Assembly (NCBI GenBank): GCA_007922225.1
Contig: ML679941.1
Span: 61,942,764 to 62,006,763 of the forward strand
From: Emydura subglobosa
Lineage: Eukaryota; Chordata; Testudines; Chelidae
Direction: 5' to 3'
Length of the DNA: 64,000 bases
Part shown: piece by piece, positions 22,933 to 34,074 of the stretch
How the letters are laid out: the number at the start of each line of letters is the position of its first letter
Position numbering within the stretch: the stretch's first letter is position 1
Translations under genes and position numbers: made by a program
Notes under the pieces: generated by a model
The model's input: the letters and a program-made list of their open reading frames with translations, nothing else
What the model was told of the DNA's origin: nothing
Database searches by the model: none

Positions 22933-23488
22933 ATACACCTGGGGTGTCAAACATCCGGCCCGCGGGCTGGATACGGCCCACCAACCTTTTTGGTTCGGCC
23001 CCTGGCGGCAGCACGTGCTGCCGTGACATCTCATGGTGTTGTACCCTCTGGCGATGCTGCGTGACGCCACCACAGAGTACAACGCCGCGAGATGTCCCGG
23101 CAGCGCGCGCTGTCGCCAGAGTACAACAGAGCAAGATCTCGCGGCAGCCTACAGTCTACATGAGATCTGTGTACTCTGGCGGCAGCGTGTGGAGCGCTGT
23201 GTGCATGAGACACAGCGTTCCCAAAGGCAGGAGAGGGATAGTGTGGTCTTGGGGCATTGCGCAGTACTACAATTCTTAATCATTGATCGATTCTTTTAAT
23301 CGTAAAATAGTAGTAGTTGTAGAAGTGAATTTACTGCAGTTTTTATATCGCTGATATCTAGCAAATAAAATCTAATACTACATAAAAATAGTTGTGCCCA
23401 GTATTTAGATTTATGGTATGTATGGCCCACTTGAAGTACATTTAATTTAAATCTGGCCTGCCATAGCAAATGAGTTTGACACCCCTGC
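22933..23488. mobile_element. hAT-like non-autonomous element
   Basis: The ends CCTGGGGTGTCAAAC and, reversed, CAGGGGTGTCAAACTC are inverted repeats. The flanks CAAAATAC and CAATATAC agree in seven of eight positions. The inside has a GC-rich part (23000-23230) with repeated short blocks such as GTACAAC and CGCGAGAT, then AT-rich sequence. No coding capacity. Confidence 0.65.
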
Positions 23489-24784
23489 AATATACCAACA
23501 AAACATCATAATTAAAATGTAAATGTTGAAAGGACAGAACTCCTAAATTATGTGCTGTATCCACCCAATTCTAGATCATTGTGGAAGTGAAGGTTTTCTC
23601 ATGTGTTTTACCTAGTAAATCAGTTAACATTGAATAATTGATGAAAACTGACATACACACACTAAGATGTGTATGGTACTGGAGAGTTGTACATGGGCAG
23701 AAAATATCTGTGTTACAAGTTCTATTAGTAGATGTCACAGATCCTAATGAGTGCCCCTTCCTGGTCACTCACTGAGACTACTTTGAGGGGGATGCAATCC
23801 TCTGTGCTTTGGATCCGTGGAGCCTGTATGGAGTCCAGCCATTGCCCTAATATTAGAGTCTCTAAATGAACTCTCAGGGCACTGTCCTTCTATCTGGCAC
23901 CCCCTTCTGAGAGTTGGAACCTGCTCTCAAATTGCCTAGCCACTCATGCGCAGTGCTGGCTTTTCAGACTTCCTGGTACTTAAACATGCCCCTTTCCCAG
24001 AACTCCACCTAAAAGGTTTACAGTCTAACTGTCTCAAGGGCATGCAGTAGTCATGAAGTAGACTGCGAAAAGTGTATGTACACTGAATAACACCTTTATG
24101 CTCTGTTATATTTCGTTATGGAAAGCACAAAAGTACACAGATCATACAAAACAGTAAACATTAAACACATGTCCCTTTCTATCTCACCTTTCCCTTGGAA
24201 ATTCTTGGGGACCGTCTGTGTACTGGGGATAGAGTGTCCCCTGCTCATGCAGGCTATTACATGATGGGCGGTCCCTCCCTCTTGGAGCCCTTTACCCAGC
24301 TTCTGTGACTTGTTCTCTCCTGATCTACTCTTCCTCTTCCTGTCTGGCTTTCCCTGTTCCTGTGTGGTTCTTTTATTAAACACCACCTGGTGACCTGGTC
24401 CCTTTTGTTCCACTCCTGGTAAGTTTCCACTGTTGTTTCTTCAAAGGAGTCAGCTAAACTGGATTCCTAAGGTGGCAGCTCACCCATTGTCCCAGATGTA
24501 CCTGAATATAATCTTTGTCTTAAGCACCTTTTACTGTATCTGTCTGTTGCAGACCAGCTATAGGGCCTGTCAGCAACAGTGGATCCATAAACATATAGGC
24601 ACTCATGACACAGCTTTTTTTCATAATAGAACTGTTGACACTGGCAGACCAGGTGCCAGCTCATGCCAAGCATTGACAAATGCAAAGCTGGAAACCAGTC
24701 TGGCTCACCTCTGTGTTAGTATAGTTAAAATGGGTATTAGATGTATAAAGAGCTATGTTCACTGTTTGGACTTTATGAAATGCT
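23489..24784. other. Intron 2, unclassified repeat-like sequence
   Basis: Positions 23730-24480 look like an old LTR or other repeat (C/T-rich with a TTTTATTAAAC stretch at 24371) but I cannot fix ends or class. No exon is supported. Confidence 0.3.
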
Positions 24785-25760
24785 TGTGAGTAGCTGCATG
24801 CATTAATCTCACTTATAATGTCTGTATCCCTTGTTATAAGGTAATATATTTAGGTGTTTGTTTTGTAACTATAAAAGTGGTTCTATGAAACTGGAAACCC
24901 CCATAGTCAGGAGAGAAGCATTATCAAATGTGAAATCCTAGTTTACCACAAGAAATGTCATCTCCTGCCCAACAAAAGAAGGCTTATAGACACCAGATGA
25001 ACCATTGTGGAACATCAGTGGACAAAAGACTTTGTTGATTGCCCTCCCCACTCCCATGAAGAGGGGATGGACACAAGCCCTCATCCCATCACAGTTTGAA
25101 CTCTGGGGGGAAGGGAATATAAATCCCTGATCTGAAGGATCTGTATTAATATGCTTCTTGAAATTTGGAGAGGGCAACATTTCAAACTAGGGATCCCCAG
25201 GCTGCTTAGCTTTGGTTAGCACTTAATGACCTAGAGAACTTGCATATAAGAGCAGCTGCTTCTGTTACTGTTTGAAACTTAAAACTGTAACTCATTCATG
25301 TGTGTATGTTTGTCTGCTTTATCCTAGTAAATAATCTTTGTTTGTTTTTCTTAGTTAATAAATCTTTAGTTAGTTTATTATAGGATTGGCTACAAGTGTT
25401 GTCTTTGATGTGAGGGCTAAGGTGCAATTGACGTGGGGTAAGTGACTGGTGCTTTGGGCCTGGGAGTAACCTGAATATTGCTGTGATTTTGGTGTAAAAG
25501 ACCATTTATTACAAAGGCACGATTGCTGTGGCAAGATAGACTGGAGTACCCCGAGGGACCGTCTGTGAATCTATGGTTACGCTGCTGTAGTGCGTGAGTT
25601 CACTTCCATTACTTGGTTGGTGAAATATAAGTATAGAATTCACACCCAATTTGGGGGTTGTGCCCTACTTCTTGACAATCTACCCTGAGGTTGGCAATCA
25701 TGGTCGTGAGCCACTCCAGAGAGATTGATAACAATTTGCAAGATAAATCTGAATTTAGAA
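24785..25760 (+). mobile_element. LTR-like repeat (endogenous retrovirus type)
   Basis: It contains a TATA-like CATATAAGAGCAGCTGC at 25242, an AATAAA signal within TTAATAAATCTTTAG at 25356, and then AGGATTGG, followed by a U5-like stretch. The AATAAA...CTTTAG...AGGATTG order recurs in the LTR-like insert of DIRS copy 2 (41178-41850). Ends are approximate. No internal genes are attached, so it is a solo LTR if the call is right. Confidence 0.45.
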
Positions 25761-26100
25761 GTTTACAGACATAATGCCAACTCCATAACTCATCACAGTA
25801 GATGAATAATATCTAGATTGTCCTGTGGCATTAGGTTCTTTATTTTTAAAAAGGTGTGTATGTTTCTAGAATCTTGTTTGTTTGAACCTGAAATGGATGG
25901 CTTCTGAATGCTGCTTGGAGTGCTGAAAGCATCCTGATTTGTCTGGCGAATGATATGTATTTTTGCCTAGCTGGGAACAAACTTGAATTCTGTCTCTGAG
26001 GTAAAAATACAGGCCATTTACCAAATAAGAGAGAAAAGGTTGCTTCTACCCTAGAAAAGAGGCTGGTTGGAGATCTGAAGGTAGGTTCTGTATTGGGGAG

Positions 26101-27115
26101 TGTAACAAGGCGCTGTGGCCTTCCTCGGAGCCTGGGCCCAAGGAAGGGCTGCAATGCCCCTATTGGACAGATTGGAACTGCAGACCTCAGACCCCGGGAT
26201 CAGAGGGGTGGGGCCAAGACAGGAAGAGGAAGTACAAAAGGCCGGCCTAGCAACTCAGTCAGGGGGAAGCTGCTACCAGAGAAGGATGCTCCTTCCCCAA
26301 GGCTGCGGTCTGAGCCTGACCCAGGCCCCGCGGCTGGACAATGCGAGCCCTCCACTGACTGGAGCCTCAAGGGCCTGTCTGGGCTACTGGGCCCTAGTGA
26401 CTGGGAAGGGCTACCAGGCCCTAGTGACTGAGAAGAGCTACCGGAGGCCACTGGCTGGGAAGGACCCACCGAGGCCAGCCACGACGTAGAGGAGTTGTCC
26501 ATTGCCTGGGACCTGCCGGAGCTGCCTGAGCCCTGTGTGCTGGAGGATCCACCGGGGCCCTGTGACCTGGAGGAGCTGCCATCCACCGACGGCCCCGAGG
26601 AGTTCCCCGACCTGCTCCCGGCCACCAGCAAGGGACTGGTGGGTCTCCCTTTAGCCATTTACCCTGGAAAAACTGAGGAAGACCCCTGGCTCCAGGTACC
26701 TGGGTTCAGGGTGGGAGGAAGTAGCCCAGGGGCAGCCAACTATAGTCTGGCTGAGCTTGTGCTTGCACCAGTGTCAGTGTATTGTGCCTGGAGCCCCACT
26801 GATCCAGTGGCAGAACCCCTTGCCACTGGTAGGGCCCTGGGCTGGGATGCAGGGGAGTCAGGTGGGCCTGCACCCCCCCTCCCCTTCCCTAGCCACCCTG
26901 GGAATGCTTGTCTCCTCTGGAGCTCCTTCCACACCAAGTGTTCTGTTTATAGATGCCTTGTCAGTCCTGCCCTGCCTTGGGGCCCGGAGTGAAATACACT
27001 TGCTAACCCACTAACTTTTCTGTTGTGGCAAGTTGCTGTGGCCTTCCTTGGACCCTGGGCCCGAGGAAGGGCCCTGATGCCCCTGCTGGGTGGATTCACC
27101 AGCCTATAGGGAGGA
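26101..27115 (+). repeat. Hairpin-ended repeat, copy A
   Basis: Both ends carry the same direct block with an internal palindrome: CCTTCCTCGG, spacer AGCCTGGGC, CCAAGGAAGG at 26122-26150, and CCTTCCTTGG...CCGAGGAAGG at about 27041-27069. In between come a TATA-like ACAAAAGG (26234), CTCAGTCAGGGGGAAGCTG, and imperfect repeats with GGCCCTAGTGACTGG and GAGGAGCTGCC units that keep a Pro/Glu/Leu-rich frame but no known domain. Short terminal direct repeats and a promoter-like block suggest an LTR-related or other non-autonomous element; class unknown. Confidence 0.55.
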
Positions 27116-27774
27116 TTCATGTCCACTGTAGTCTATATTTGTAGCATTGCATCTTGGCCTGTGTCTTGGCCAGTCAGCCCCTGATAAAACCTTTGTGAGT
27201 TTTTGGTTATTGGCTTTAGGAAAGGAAAAATCCATGTAGCTGCAAATATTGATATACATAACAGCACTTCTCTAGCCCTGTAATGAGATCTAAAGAAACC
27301 CTTTATTTTTATTGATTGACATTCAAGATAGTTTGACCAACAAAGGATTTAAAGGTTAACTAACATACTGTATAGTGTTGTGCCACAGCTATTCATGTAC
27401 GTCAACATTTATTAATAACGTATGTCTCTTGGATTTTTTTAAATAGCTGTCTTAACGATGTTATATCCCTGTGAATGTCTTGTCCAGTGCACCCTCTTTG
27501 TAGTAATTTACTTTGAAAAATCATTTGAAATGTAACTCTTTACCTTTTTGAACCTGAAACAGATATTCAGTTTCCTAGGTTCGCGGCTATGTTTTCGTCC
27601 AAGTCTAATTAAAACTTTGGAGGAGAATGTTGAAAAAATACTATTATTTGTAAAGGATGAGAGAGCTGCACAAATTTATTTAAATGTTCTCTCCCCACAT
27701 TTTCTCCTTTTTCCAAACAAACCAAGCCAACTGGAAGCACTAGCTAAACCAGCCCGAGTATGTATCTGTAGAAA
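27116..27774. other. Intron 2 between two repeat copies, nothing recognised
   Basis: AT-rich intronic sequence without gene or named element. Confidence 0.4.
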
Positions 27775-29152
27775 GACGCTGTGGCCTTCCTCGGAGCTTG
27801 GGCCTGAGGAAGGGTCACGATGCTCCTATTGGACAGACCCAGGCCCTGTAGTCCAAGCCACCTGGAAGCAGAAAGGCGGAGCCAGGGCCAGGGAGGAGAG
27901 TATAAAAGGCTGGTCCAGCAGCTCAGTCAGGGGGAAGCTGCTGCTGGAGGCAGACATGTCTTCCCAGAGGCTGCAGTCTAGGCCTGACCCAGACCCTGTG
28001 GCTGTTTGGAGCAACCGCCCTGCCGACCGGAGCCTCCAAAGCCAGCCTGGATTGCCGGGCCCGAATGACTGGAGAGGGCCTCTGGGCCCGAGTGACTGGG
28101 GGCAGCTACCCAAGCCTACTGGATGGGAGAAACCCCCTGAGACTGGACCCACAGAAGCGGACTGACCCTAGTGTACTGGAGGAACCCCTGGGACCCTGCA
28201 GCCTGGAGGAGCTGTCCTCCACTGACGACCCTGAGGAATTTCCGAACCTGCCACCGGTTGACGGTGAGGGACTCGCAGGATCCTCGCTTGCTGTCTACTC
28301 CAGCGACCCGGAGGGAGACACTTGGATGCAGGTACCCCGGGATTGGGTGAGAGGAAGTAGCCCAGGGACAGCCGACTAGAGAGTGGCTGAGTGCGTGGCC
28401 AAACCAGTCAGCATGTTGCGGCTGGATCCCCGCTGACTCAGTGGCAAAACGCCTTGCCACTGATGGGGCCCTGGACTGGGACTCAGTGGAGTCGGGTGGG
28501 CCTGCGTCTCCCTTCCCTAACCACCCCAGGAGTGCTTGGCATCCCCTGAGCGCCCCGAAGATACCAAGTGTTACCAGCCCCGCCTGCCAATAAGGCCAGG
28601 GGCTTTAGACTATTCTGTCTGCCCCACCCACTTGAGGGCTGGGGGCTATTGACCCTTTCAACACCCCTGTCTGGCTTGATGGCTGGGAGCTGTAGACTAC
28701 TTGCTCGCCCTGCCTATTGGAAGACTGGGGGCTACAGACAACTGTGCTGCCCCGCCTGTTGGAAGGCCAGGGGCTACTGACTACGTCACCAGCCCCGCCT
28801 GGTTTGAGGGGCGGGGGGCACCCAACTGCCTGCTGACCCTGCCTGTGGGAAGGCCGGGGGCTATAAACTGCTTCGCCTGCCCCGCCCTGCCTGAGGGCCG
28901 GGGGCAATAGACTGCTTGCTCGCCCCACCTGTTGGAAGGCGTGGGTTGTGGACTCCTTACCAGCCCTGCCCTATGTTAGGGCCAGGGGGCTACAGACTGC
29001 CATAGAAACCCGCCCCGCTGGGGGCTGGGGCTAAAGACTGGTAAACCATGAGCTTATCTCCCTAGACCAAGTCACTGTGGCCTTCCTCGGAGCCTGGGCC
29101 CGAGGAAGGGTCGCGACGCCCCGTCCTGGACCGTGCCACCGGCCTACAGTAA
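27775..29152 (+). repeat. Hairpin-ended repeat, copy B, with minisatellite
   Basis: Same family as copy A: end blocks at 27777-27830 and 29076-29125, each with the CCTTCCTCGG/CCGAGGAAGG palindrome. A clear TATA box TATAAAAGG (27901) is followed by CAGCTCAGTCAGGGGGAAGCTG. The inner part repeats GACTGG...GGCCC and CCTGGAGGAGCTG units. Copy B differs from A by a 43-bp tandem array before the 3' end. Frames are long but have no recognisable domain. Confidence 0.55.
28580..29045 (+). repeat. 43-bp GC-rich minisatellite
   Basis: About eleven imperfect units of 42-45 bp. Each reads roughly GCCCCGCCTG, a short variable part, GAAGGCCGGGGGCTA, then AGACTG. The GGGGCT core falls at about 28599, 28642, 28686, 28728, 28770, 28815, 28857, 28901, 28943, 28986 and 29027. 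Two such units open the window at 1-60 in another copy of the same repeat. Confidence 0.8.
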
Positions 29153-30429
29153 CCACATTCGTTCTGAAGTCAGTAGCCCATGGAATGCTGCTTGTAATGG
29201 TGTCCTCTCTAAGTATTGTCTTTGAATTCTGTACACCTTATGCCTGTGTTCTAACTTATGCATTTTCATAATCTTCTATCATGTGAAGGAGAGAATGTCA
29301 GATTAATATATATTATAGTTTATAAAAATATTTAGGGTATACTGCAAAGCATTTGGAAGCTGAGTTAGGTGTTATATAATACCTGATTTCTCTGAAATAT
29401 TATGTTTTTGTATATTATCGTTGAGATTTTTTGTTTAATCTGACATTGTACTTTACTCCTGTTATATTGCTTACAAAGGATGATATTTTAATAACAAACC
29501 TATTATGGAAAACAAATCCTTTCCCTATATTGATTCATCAGCAGTGTTGCCAGCCCCATCATCTCACAAATCAAGAGGCAAACTCTTAAAAATAGAGATA
29601 AATCATGAGTTATTTTTTTCAAACATAAATCAATATCGATATATATATTGACAGTTGCTTTATAAACCTCATTAGTGGTTTATTTAATTTCTAACAGGTG
29701 GGAGCTTTTTACAGAAGCCATATTACTGTATCTGAAAATGTTTTAGAAAAAACTTTTAGAAAAATCCTACCTGTTATCACCGTGTTGTTAAGCATCTCAG
29801 TTTTAGTTACAATGACAGTGATTGGGATGTCGACATCTGCTGGAGTGCTGCGTGTTTAGCAATTTCCAGCAGCTGTTGCGAAGGTTTCAGTTCATAGCAG
29901 GCTGTATCATTTGTTTATGTTACTAGTACAGCATATAAAACTTTGTGGCACATTCTGGATCAGAAAGTGGTTTGGTTTTGTTCGCATTAGAGAGAAAACT
30001 TGCTTCACACTAGCCCGGTCATAAAGGAGAATCAGAAGCGCAGCAATCAATTTTGCAGGAGCTGGATACCGCTTTGTTTTTCGTCCTCCGATTATTTGCA
30101 GAAAAAGAAATCAATCCTGAATGAATGGAACCCGTATCAAGTATATTTTGAACTGCTTGATTTCCAGTCGGGATAACAAAACTGGATGAGTGGGGAGGGC
30201 AACTCCTAGATCTTAATGGGGACACAAGAAAAGTAGAGAAACAAAACCACTGCCATTTTACCCAGTTATTTTTTTTTTTTTTAAATAGTGATTGCTTCAA
30301 TGTTTCAGGATTGCCTTACCAATCTTCAGAGCCAGATAAACCTACTCTGTAGTGTTCTGCAATTTTTCTAGGCTTATACAATCGAGTAAAATGCTTTTCT
30401 GTGGATATTGTGGCCTAAATTCTGGCTGT
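29153..30429. other. Intron 2, nothing certain
   Basis: AT-rich. A fragment near 29540-29590 (GTGTTGCCAGCCCCATCATCTCACAAATC) is related to the element at 45843-46117. No exon. Confidence 0.4.
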
Positions 30430-30533
30430 GGGACAGGTGGAAAAGAATTGGATAAGTTCATGGAGGATAGGTCCATCAATGGCTATTTGCCAAAATGATT
30501 ATGGAGTCAGCCTCATGCTGTGGGTGTCCCTAA
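30430..30533 (+). mobile_element. CR1 LINE tail, 5' part, split by a Harbinger element
   Basis: TTGGATAAGTTCATGGAGGATAGGTCCATCAATGGCT matches the CR1 tail at 44750-44790. It stops at GTGTCCCTAA and resumes at 33898 with TAAATCGCTGACTGCTGGAAGC, exactly the next part of the same CR1. Confidence 0.85.
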
Positions 30534-30889
30534 GGCCACGTTCACACCGCAGCGTAAATTAAAATGAGCTTAATTCGACTTTCAGCAGCTGATTTAAAGA
30601 AATTGCAGCAGCGTGTTCACACTATGCTGTTTGCGCTGGTCTCCTGAGTTCACACTGGCCAGCCTTAATTCGAATCCCACAGTGCATCTAGCCATGGATG
30701 CAACGCTGCTTCCCCCACCCTCTCCCCCCCCAAACAAACAGGAAAAGGATTTTTGCACCGTTTTTTTTACTCCCTGCTATCGCCATTGCTTCAGAGACAT
30801 GGAGCCATCTATACTCTGCACTATAATTGTTAGCGTGACAAATACATCGCGACTTATCCTGGAGTACTTGAGAACTAGACCAAGAAGGC

Positions 30890-31456
30890 GATGCAAATAC
30901 TACATCTATGCCACCGAGGCTGCCCTGCTAGAAGACATACAGCAGAACAATTACTGATTGTTGCAGGCTGCAACGTGTCATCTGCAGTCCGTAGAACGCA
31001 GGTTCTGGTGCAGGGAAAAAAAGCACAGATTGGTGGGACCGCATCGTTATGCAGCTGTAGGATGATGATCAGTGGCTGCAAAACTTTAGGATGTGAAAGG
31101 CAACTTTCCTCCAACTGTGCTCAGAGCTTGCACCGTCCCTGAAGTGCGTGAATATTCGCTTGAGACAAGCTATGATAGTGAACAAGAGAGTCGCCATCGC
31201 TCTCTGGAAGCTGGCAACCCCTGTCTGTTACCGCTCTGTTGGGAATCAGTTTGGAGTCGCTAAATCCACAGTGTGCATAGCCATGCACCAAGTGTTCAGT
31301 GCCATAAATAGATGGAGGAGTCTCCTCATTCGGCTGGACATGAGTGAGAAATACCTCCCTTCTGTGATATCTGCTTGCTGTGTTCTTCATAATGTGTGTG
31401 TGAAGGGAAGGGGGAAAGGTTTCCCCAGGTTTGGGCTGTGGAGGCAGAAAGACTGA
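30890..31456 (+). pseudogene. Harbinger transposase relic, catalytic middle missing
   Basis: Across shifting frames the N-terminal helical part is readable (KKRVAIALWKLA-like, then YRSVGNQFGVAKSTVCIAMHQV at about 31230-31295, a helix-turn-helix typical of Harbinger transposases). Directly after AINR (about 31308) the frame passes to LLIRLDMSEKYLPSVISACCVLHNVC, which is the very C-terminal motif of the family. The DDE catalytic region that normally lies between is absent, so this copy could not cut DNA. Confidence 0.8.
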
Positions 31457-31892
31457 CCGCCAATTATGAGCAGTCACCTGCCAGCACTACGGTGAGAGCA
31501 AACCGTGGAGCGCATTGCACTAGGGAAGATTTGAAAACCAGGTTCTGCAATGAGATGCAGGACTGATTTCTGTTCCTGTATGTTATTTGCCTTTGATTAT
31601 CCCCCAGCCCTCCACGAACCACCCACCCCCCTGTTTGTTGCTTGCCTTTGATGCAAGCCTGATTTCGGTTCCTGTATGTTGTTTTCCTTGATGATACCCA
31701 CACCCCCCACCACCCTTCCAGATCTGTGCCTGACAAATCCCTCATGAACAAGATTTTATTTAATAAAGAAATGTTTTGGAAAGAAGCAAAAATTTATTTT
31801 CTAACAGTCATGTCTTGGGTGAAGGGGGGGGGGGGGGGGTAAGGGTTCCTTCACTGTCTCCAGGGGTAGAGTGTTAGCTTGCTGGTCAGCTG

Positions 31893-33520
31893 TCAGTGTG
31901 GCTGCCGGAGCTTTCTTCTCCCCTCCACCGGAGGCTGCATCCTGGCCAATCTCCTCCGAGACCTGTTTGGGGTGTGGGAGGGGGAGGGCGGCATTGGGAC
32001 TCTGTCCACAATAAGCTGGATCAAGTCTGCCTGGTCCCGCGGTAGTCTCAACATTTCCTGCATGGTGCTGCGATCATGTTCCTGCATTTGGCCCGTGTTC
32101 TTGGACAAGGTCAGCCTCTGCACTCTTTGCTCTATCGCTGCTGAGACGTTCATGAGCTCCAAAAACATGACATCTCTGTTTAGTTTTTTTCCTTTTCCTA
32201 ATCTGAGACAGTCTGTCCGCAGCACTGCTTAATGATCGGACCACTGGCGAAGAGTCTATCGAATGAAAGAAAAATAACAGGATAGCCACAACTAGCATAG
32301 TGAAGAACAACATATATATGTATCAATTTCAAAAATGATGGCTTGATAAAATGTAGCCACTGCTTGTTTATTGAGGAAGAAGAAACATATATATAAAAAT
32401 TTCAATAATTATGCCATGATAAAATGTATCAATTGACTTTCTCTTTGTGCTTGTATTTAAACGCCTTACAGAGAGAGACAGTGGACGGCTTGGGAGATGG
32501 GGGTAATCTGCTTGCATTCCAAACCCTCAGAGACAGGAACTGAGTGTGGGGGGTGGGGAATGATCTCTGTTTGCATCACAAACCCACACAGACAGTGACT
32601 GAGTAGGGCCGGGGAGGGGGGGTAGGAGGTTCTCTGTTTGCATTCCAAACCCTCACAGACAGGAACTGAGTTGGGGGGGGGGGGGGAGGGTGTGTGTGTG
32701 TGTGTGTGTGTGCGTGTGCGTGCGTGCGTGCGTGCGCTATACTTAAACACATGAAACCATGATGCTAGCTACCTTGAGTGCAGAGAATAATCCTAACATG
32801 AATTGAAGAAATAGCCGTCCACTGAAAATTTTTTCCAGGGATAGCCCATTACATACATTAAATTTTCAATGTGATATCAACTGATGATAAAAGCAGCTTT
32901 TCTCATCACATAAAACACCTGATCCCTGGGAACCACCCAGTCAAGTCGCGTAAACGGCTGACATCCCCTTCGTGCCCCCCACACCCAATGTACAAGGACA
33001 AGAAAATTTACCAGATGTGCCTTCCCTGGGATCATCTGTGCTGGTGGACTGCTCTGGGGTAAAGAATAAGTCCTGAGTTTCTGGGAGAACGGACACTTCA
33101 CTCTTATGCTCCCTGCTTTCCACAGATTCCTCCTCCCCCTCCTCATCCACTGACTCTTCTTCATTGTTCACGGACTGTGAACTAACGGAGGTATCGATGC
33201 TGCGTGGAGGAATCGTGGCGGGATCGCCCCCCAGAATAGCATGCACCTCATCATAGAACCTGCGTGTTTTGGGAGAGGAGCCAGAGCGGCTGTGAGCCCT
33301 GGCTTTCTGATATGTCTGGCAAAGCTCCTTGATCTTGACTCTGCACTGCTGAGCATCCCTCTTGTGTTCCTTCTTCAGCATGCCCTGGGATGTCTTCCCA
33401 TAAGTGTCCAGATTCCTTTTGCTGGCTCTGAGCAGAGCCAGAACTGACTCCTCGCCCCACAGCCCGATGAGGTCTAAGACCTCTGGTCGAATCCATGCTG
33501 GAGCACGTTTGGGCTTAGCA
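31893..33520 (-). pseudogene. Harbinger Myb/SANT-like accessory gene relic
   Basis: Minus-strand frames near 33500-33010 encode a trihelix/SANT-like domain (KRDAQQCRVKIKELCQTYQKA, then RFYDEVHAILGG) and an acidic linker (EEESVDEEGEEESVE). A second minus-strand frame at 32225-31893 (MQEMLRLPRDQADLIQLIV) fits its C-terminal helix. In active Harbinger elements this protein helps bring the transposase to DNA and the nucleus. The two parts are about 700 bp apart, separated by an intron-like or inserted stretch. A long Ser/Glu-rich frame remains open at 33381-32941. Confidence 0.7.
32470..32740. repeat. Tandem ~80-bp units and GT/GC microsatellite inside the Harbinger element
   Basis: The block TTTGCATTCCAAACCCTCA-ACAG-ACTGAGT occurs three times (about 32507-32547, 32567-32605, 32636-32672), each followed by a G-run. 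The last passes into (TG)n and (CGTG)n at 32690-32736. Confidence 0.75.
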
Positions 33521-33897
33521 TGGCTACTGCAGAGAACAGTGTCAAACCTCTCTCCACGCTGGCAGCAAACACAGGAAATGGAAATTCAAATCTTCCCGGG
33601 GCTTGAGGGGAGGGGACTTTATCTGCTAGTGTGACCACAGTACAGAACAGCGCTCCTGGCCAGAGTGGTGAAAATGGGGCATAATGGGATACAGCCCAGA
33701 GGGCAATTAATTCGCATTAAGCTCCATTACGTTCACACTGACACTAATTTGAATTAATAAATTAGGTACTTAATTAGGTCTTATTAATTCGATTTTACAG
33801 GCATCTTAATTCAAATTAACAGTGGCAGCAGTGTAAACTTGAGAGTAATTAATTAAGGGAATTTAAATCGAACTAAGTCCTCAGTGTGACCCAGGTC

Positions 33898-34074
33898 TAA
33901 ATCGCTGACTGCTGGAAGCTGGGACAGGATGACGGGATGGATTACTGGGTAATTTCCTTATTTTGTTCATTCTGTTTTAAGTGTCTGGCACTGACCCCGT
34001 TTGGAAGACAAGATACTGGGCTAGATGGACCATTGGTCTGACCTAGTATGGGCATTCTTATGTTCTTACCAGTT
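33898..34074 (+). mobile_element. CR1 LINE tail, 3' part
   Basis: Continues the CR1 broken at 30533 and ends GGGCTAGATGGACCATTGGTCTGACC...TATGGGCATTCTTATGTTCTTA, the same terminus as at 44955-44998. Confidence 0.85.

Larger units (their letters stand above)
30534..33897. mobile_element. Harbinger transposon (3.36 kb) inside a CR1, TAA target duplication
   Basis: The flanks are TAA at 30531-30533 and 33898-33900. The ends GGCCACGTTCACACCGCAG and, reversed, GACCTGGGTCACACTGAGG are imperfect inverted repeats. Inside are a transposase relic on the plus strand (30890-31460) and a Myb/SANT-like gene relic on the minus strand (about 31893-33520), the two-gene layout of animal Harbinger elements. 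Subterminal sequence on the right has repeated TTAATTCGA-type words. Microsatellite and poly-G runs occur at 31826-31840 and 32670-32735. Confidence 0.88.

Noticed and set aside
26200..26992. Long Pro/Glu/Leu-rich frames at 26.1-28.4 kb as a possible host gene
   Set aside because: They lie inside a dispersed repeat present in at least three copies, are made of internal repeats, are interrupted, and show no known domain.
32941..33381. Ser/Glu-rich minus-strand frame as a host transcription factor
   Set aside because: Its SANT-like part and its place inside a TAA-flanked Harbinger element show it is the accessory gene of the transposon, and it is broken.
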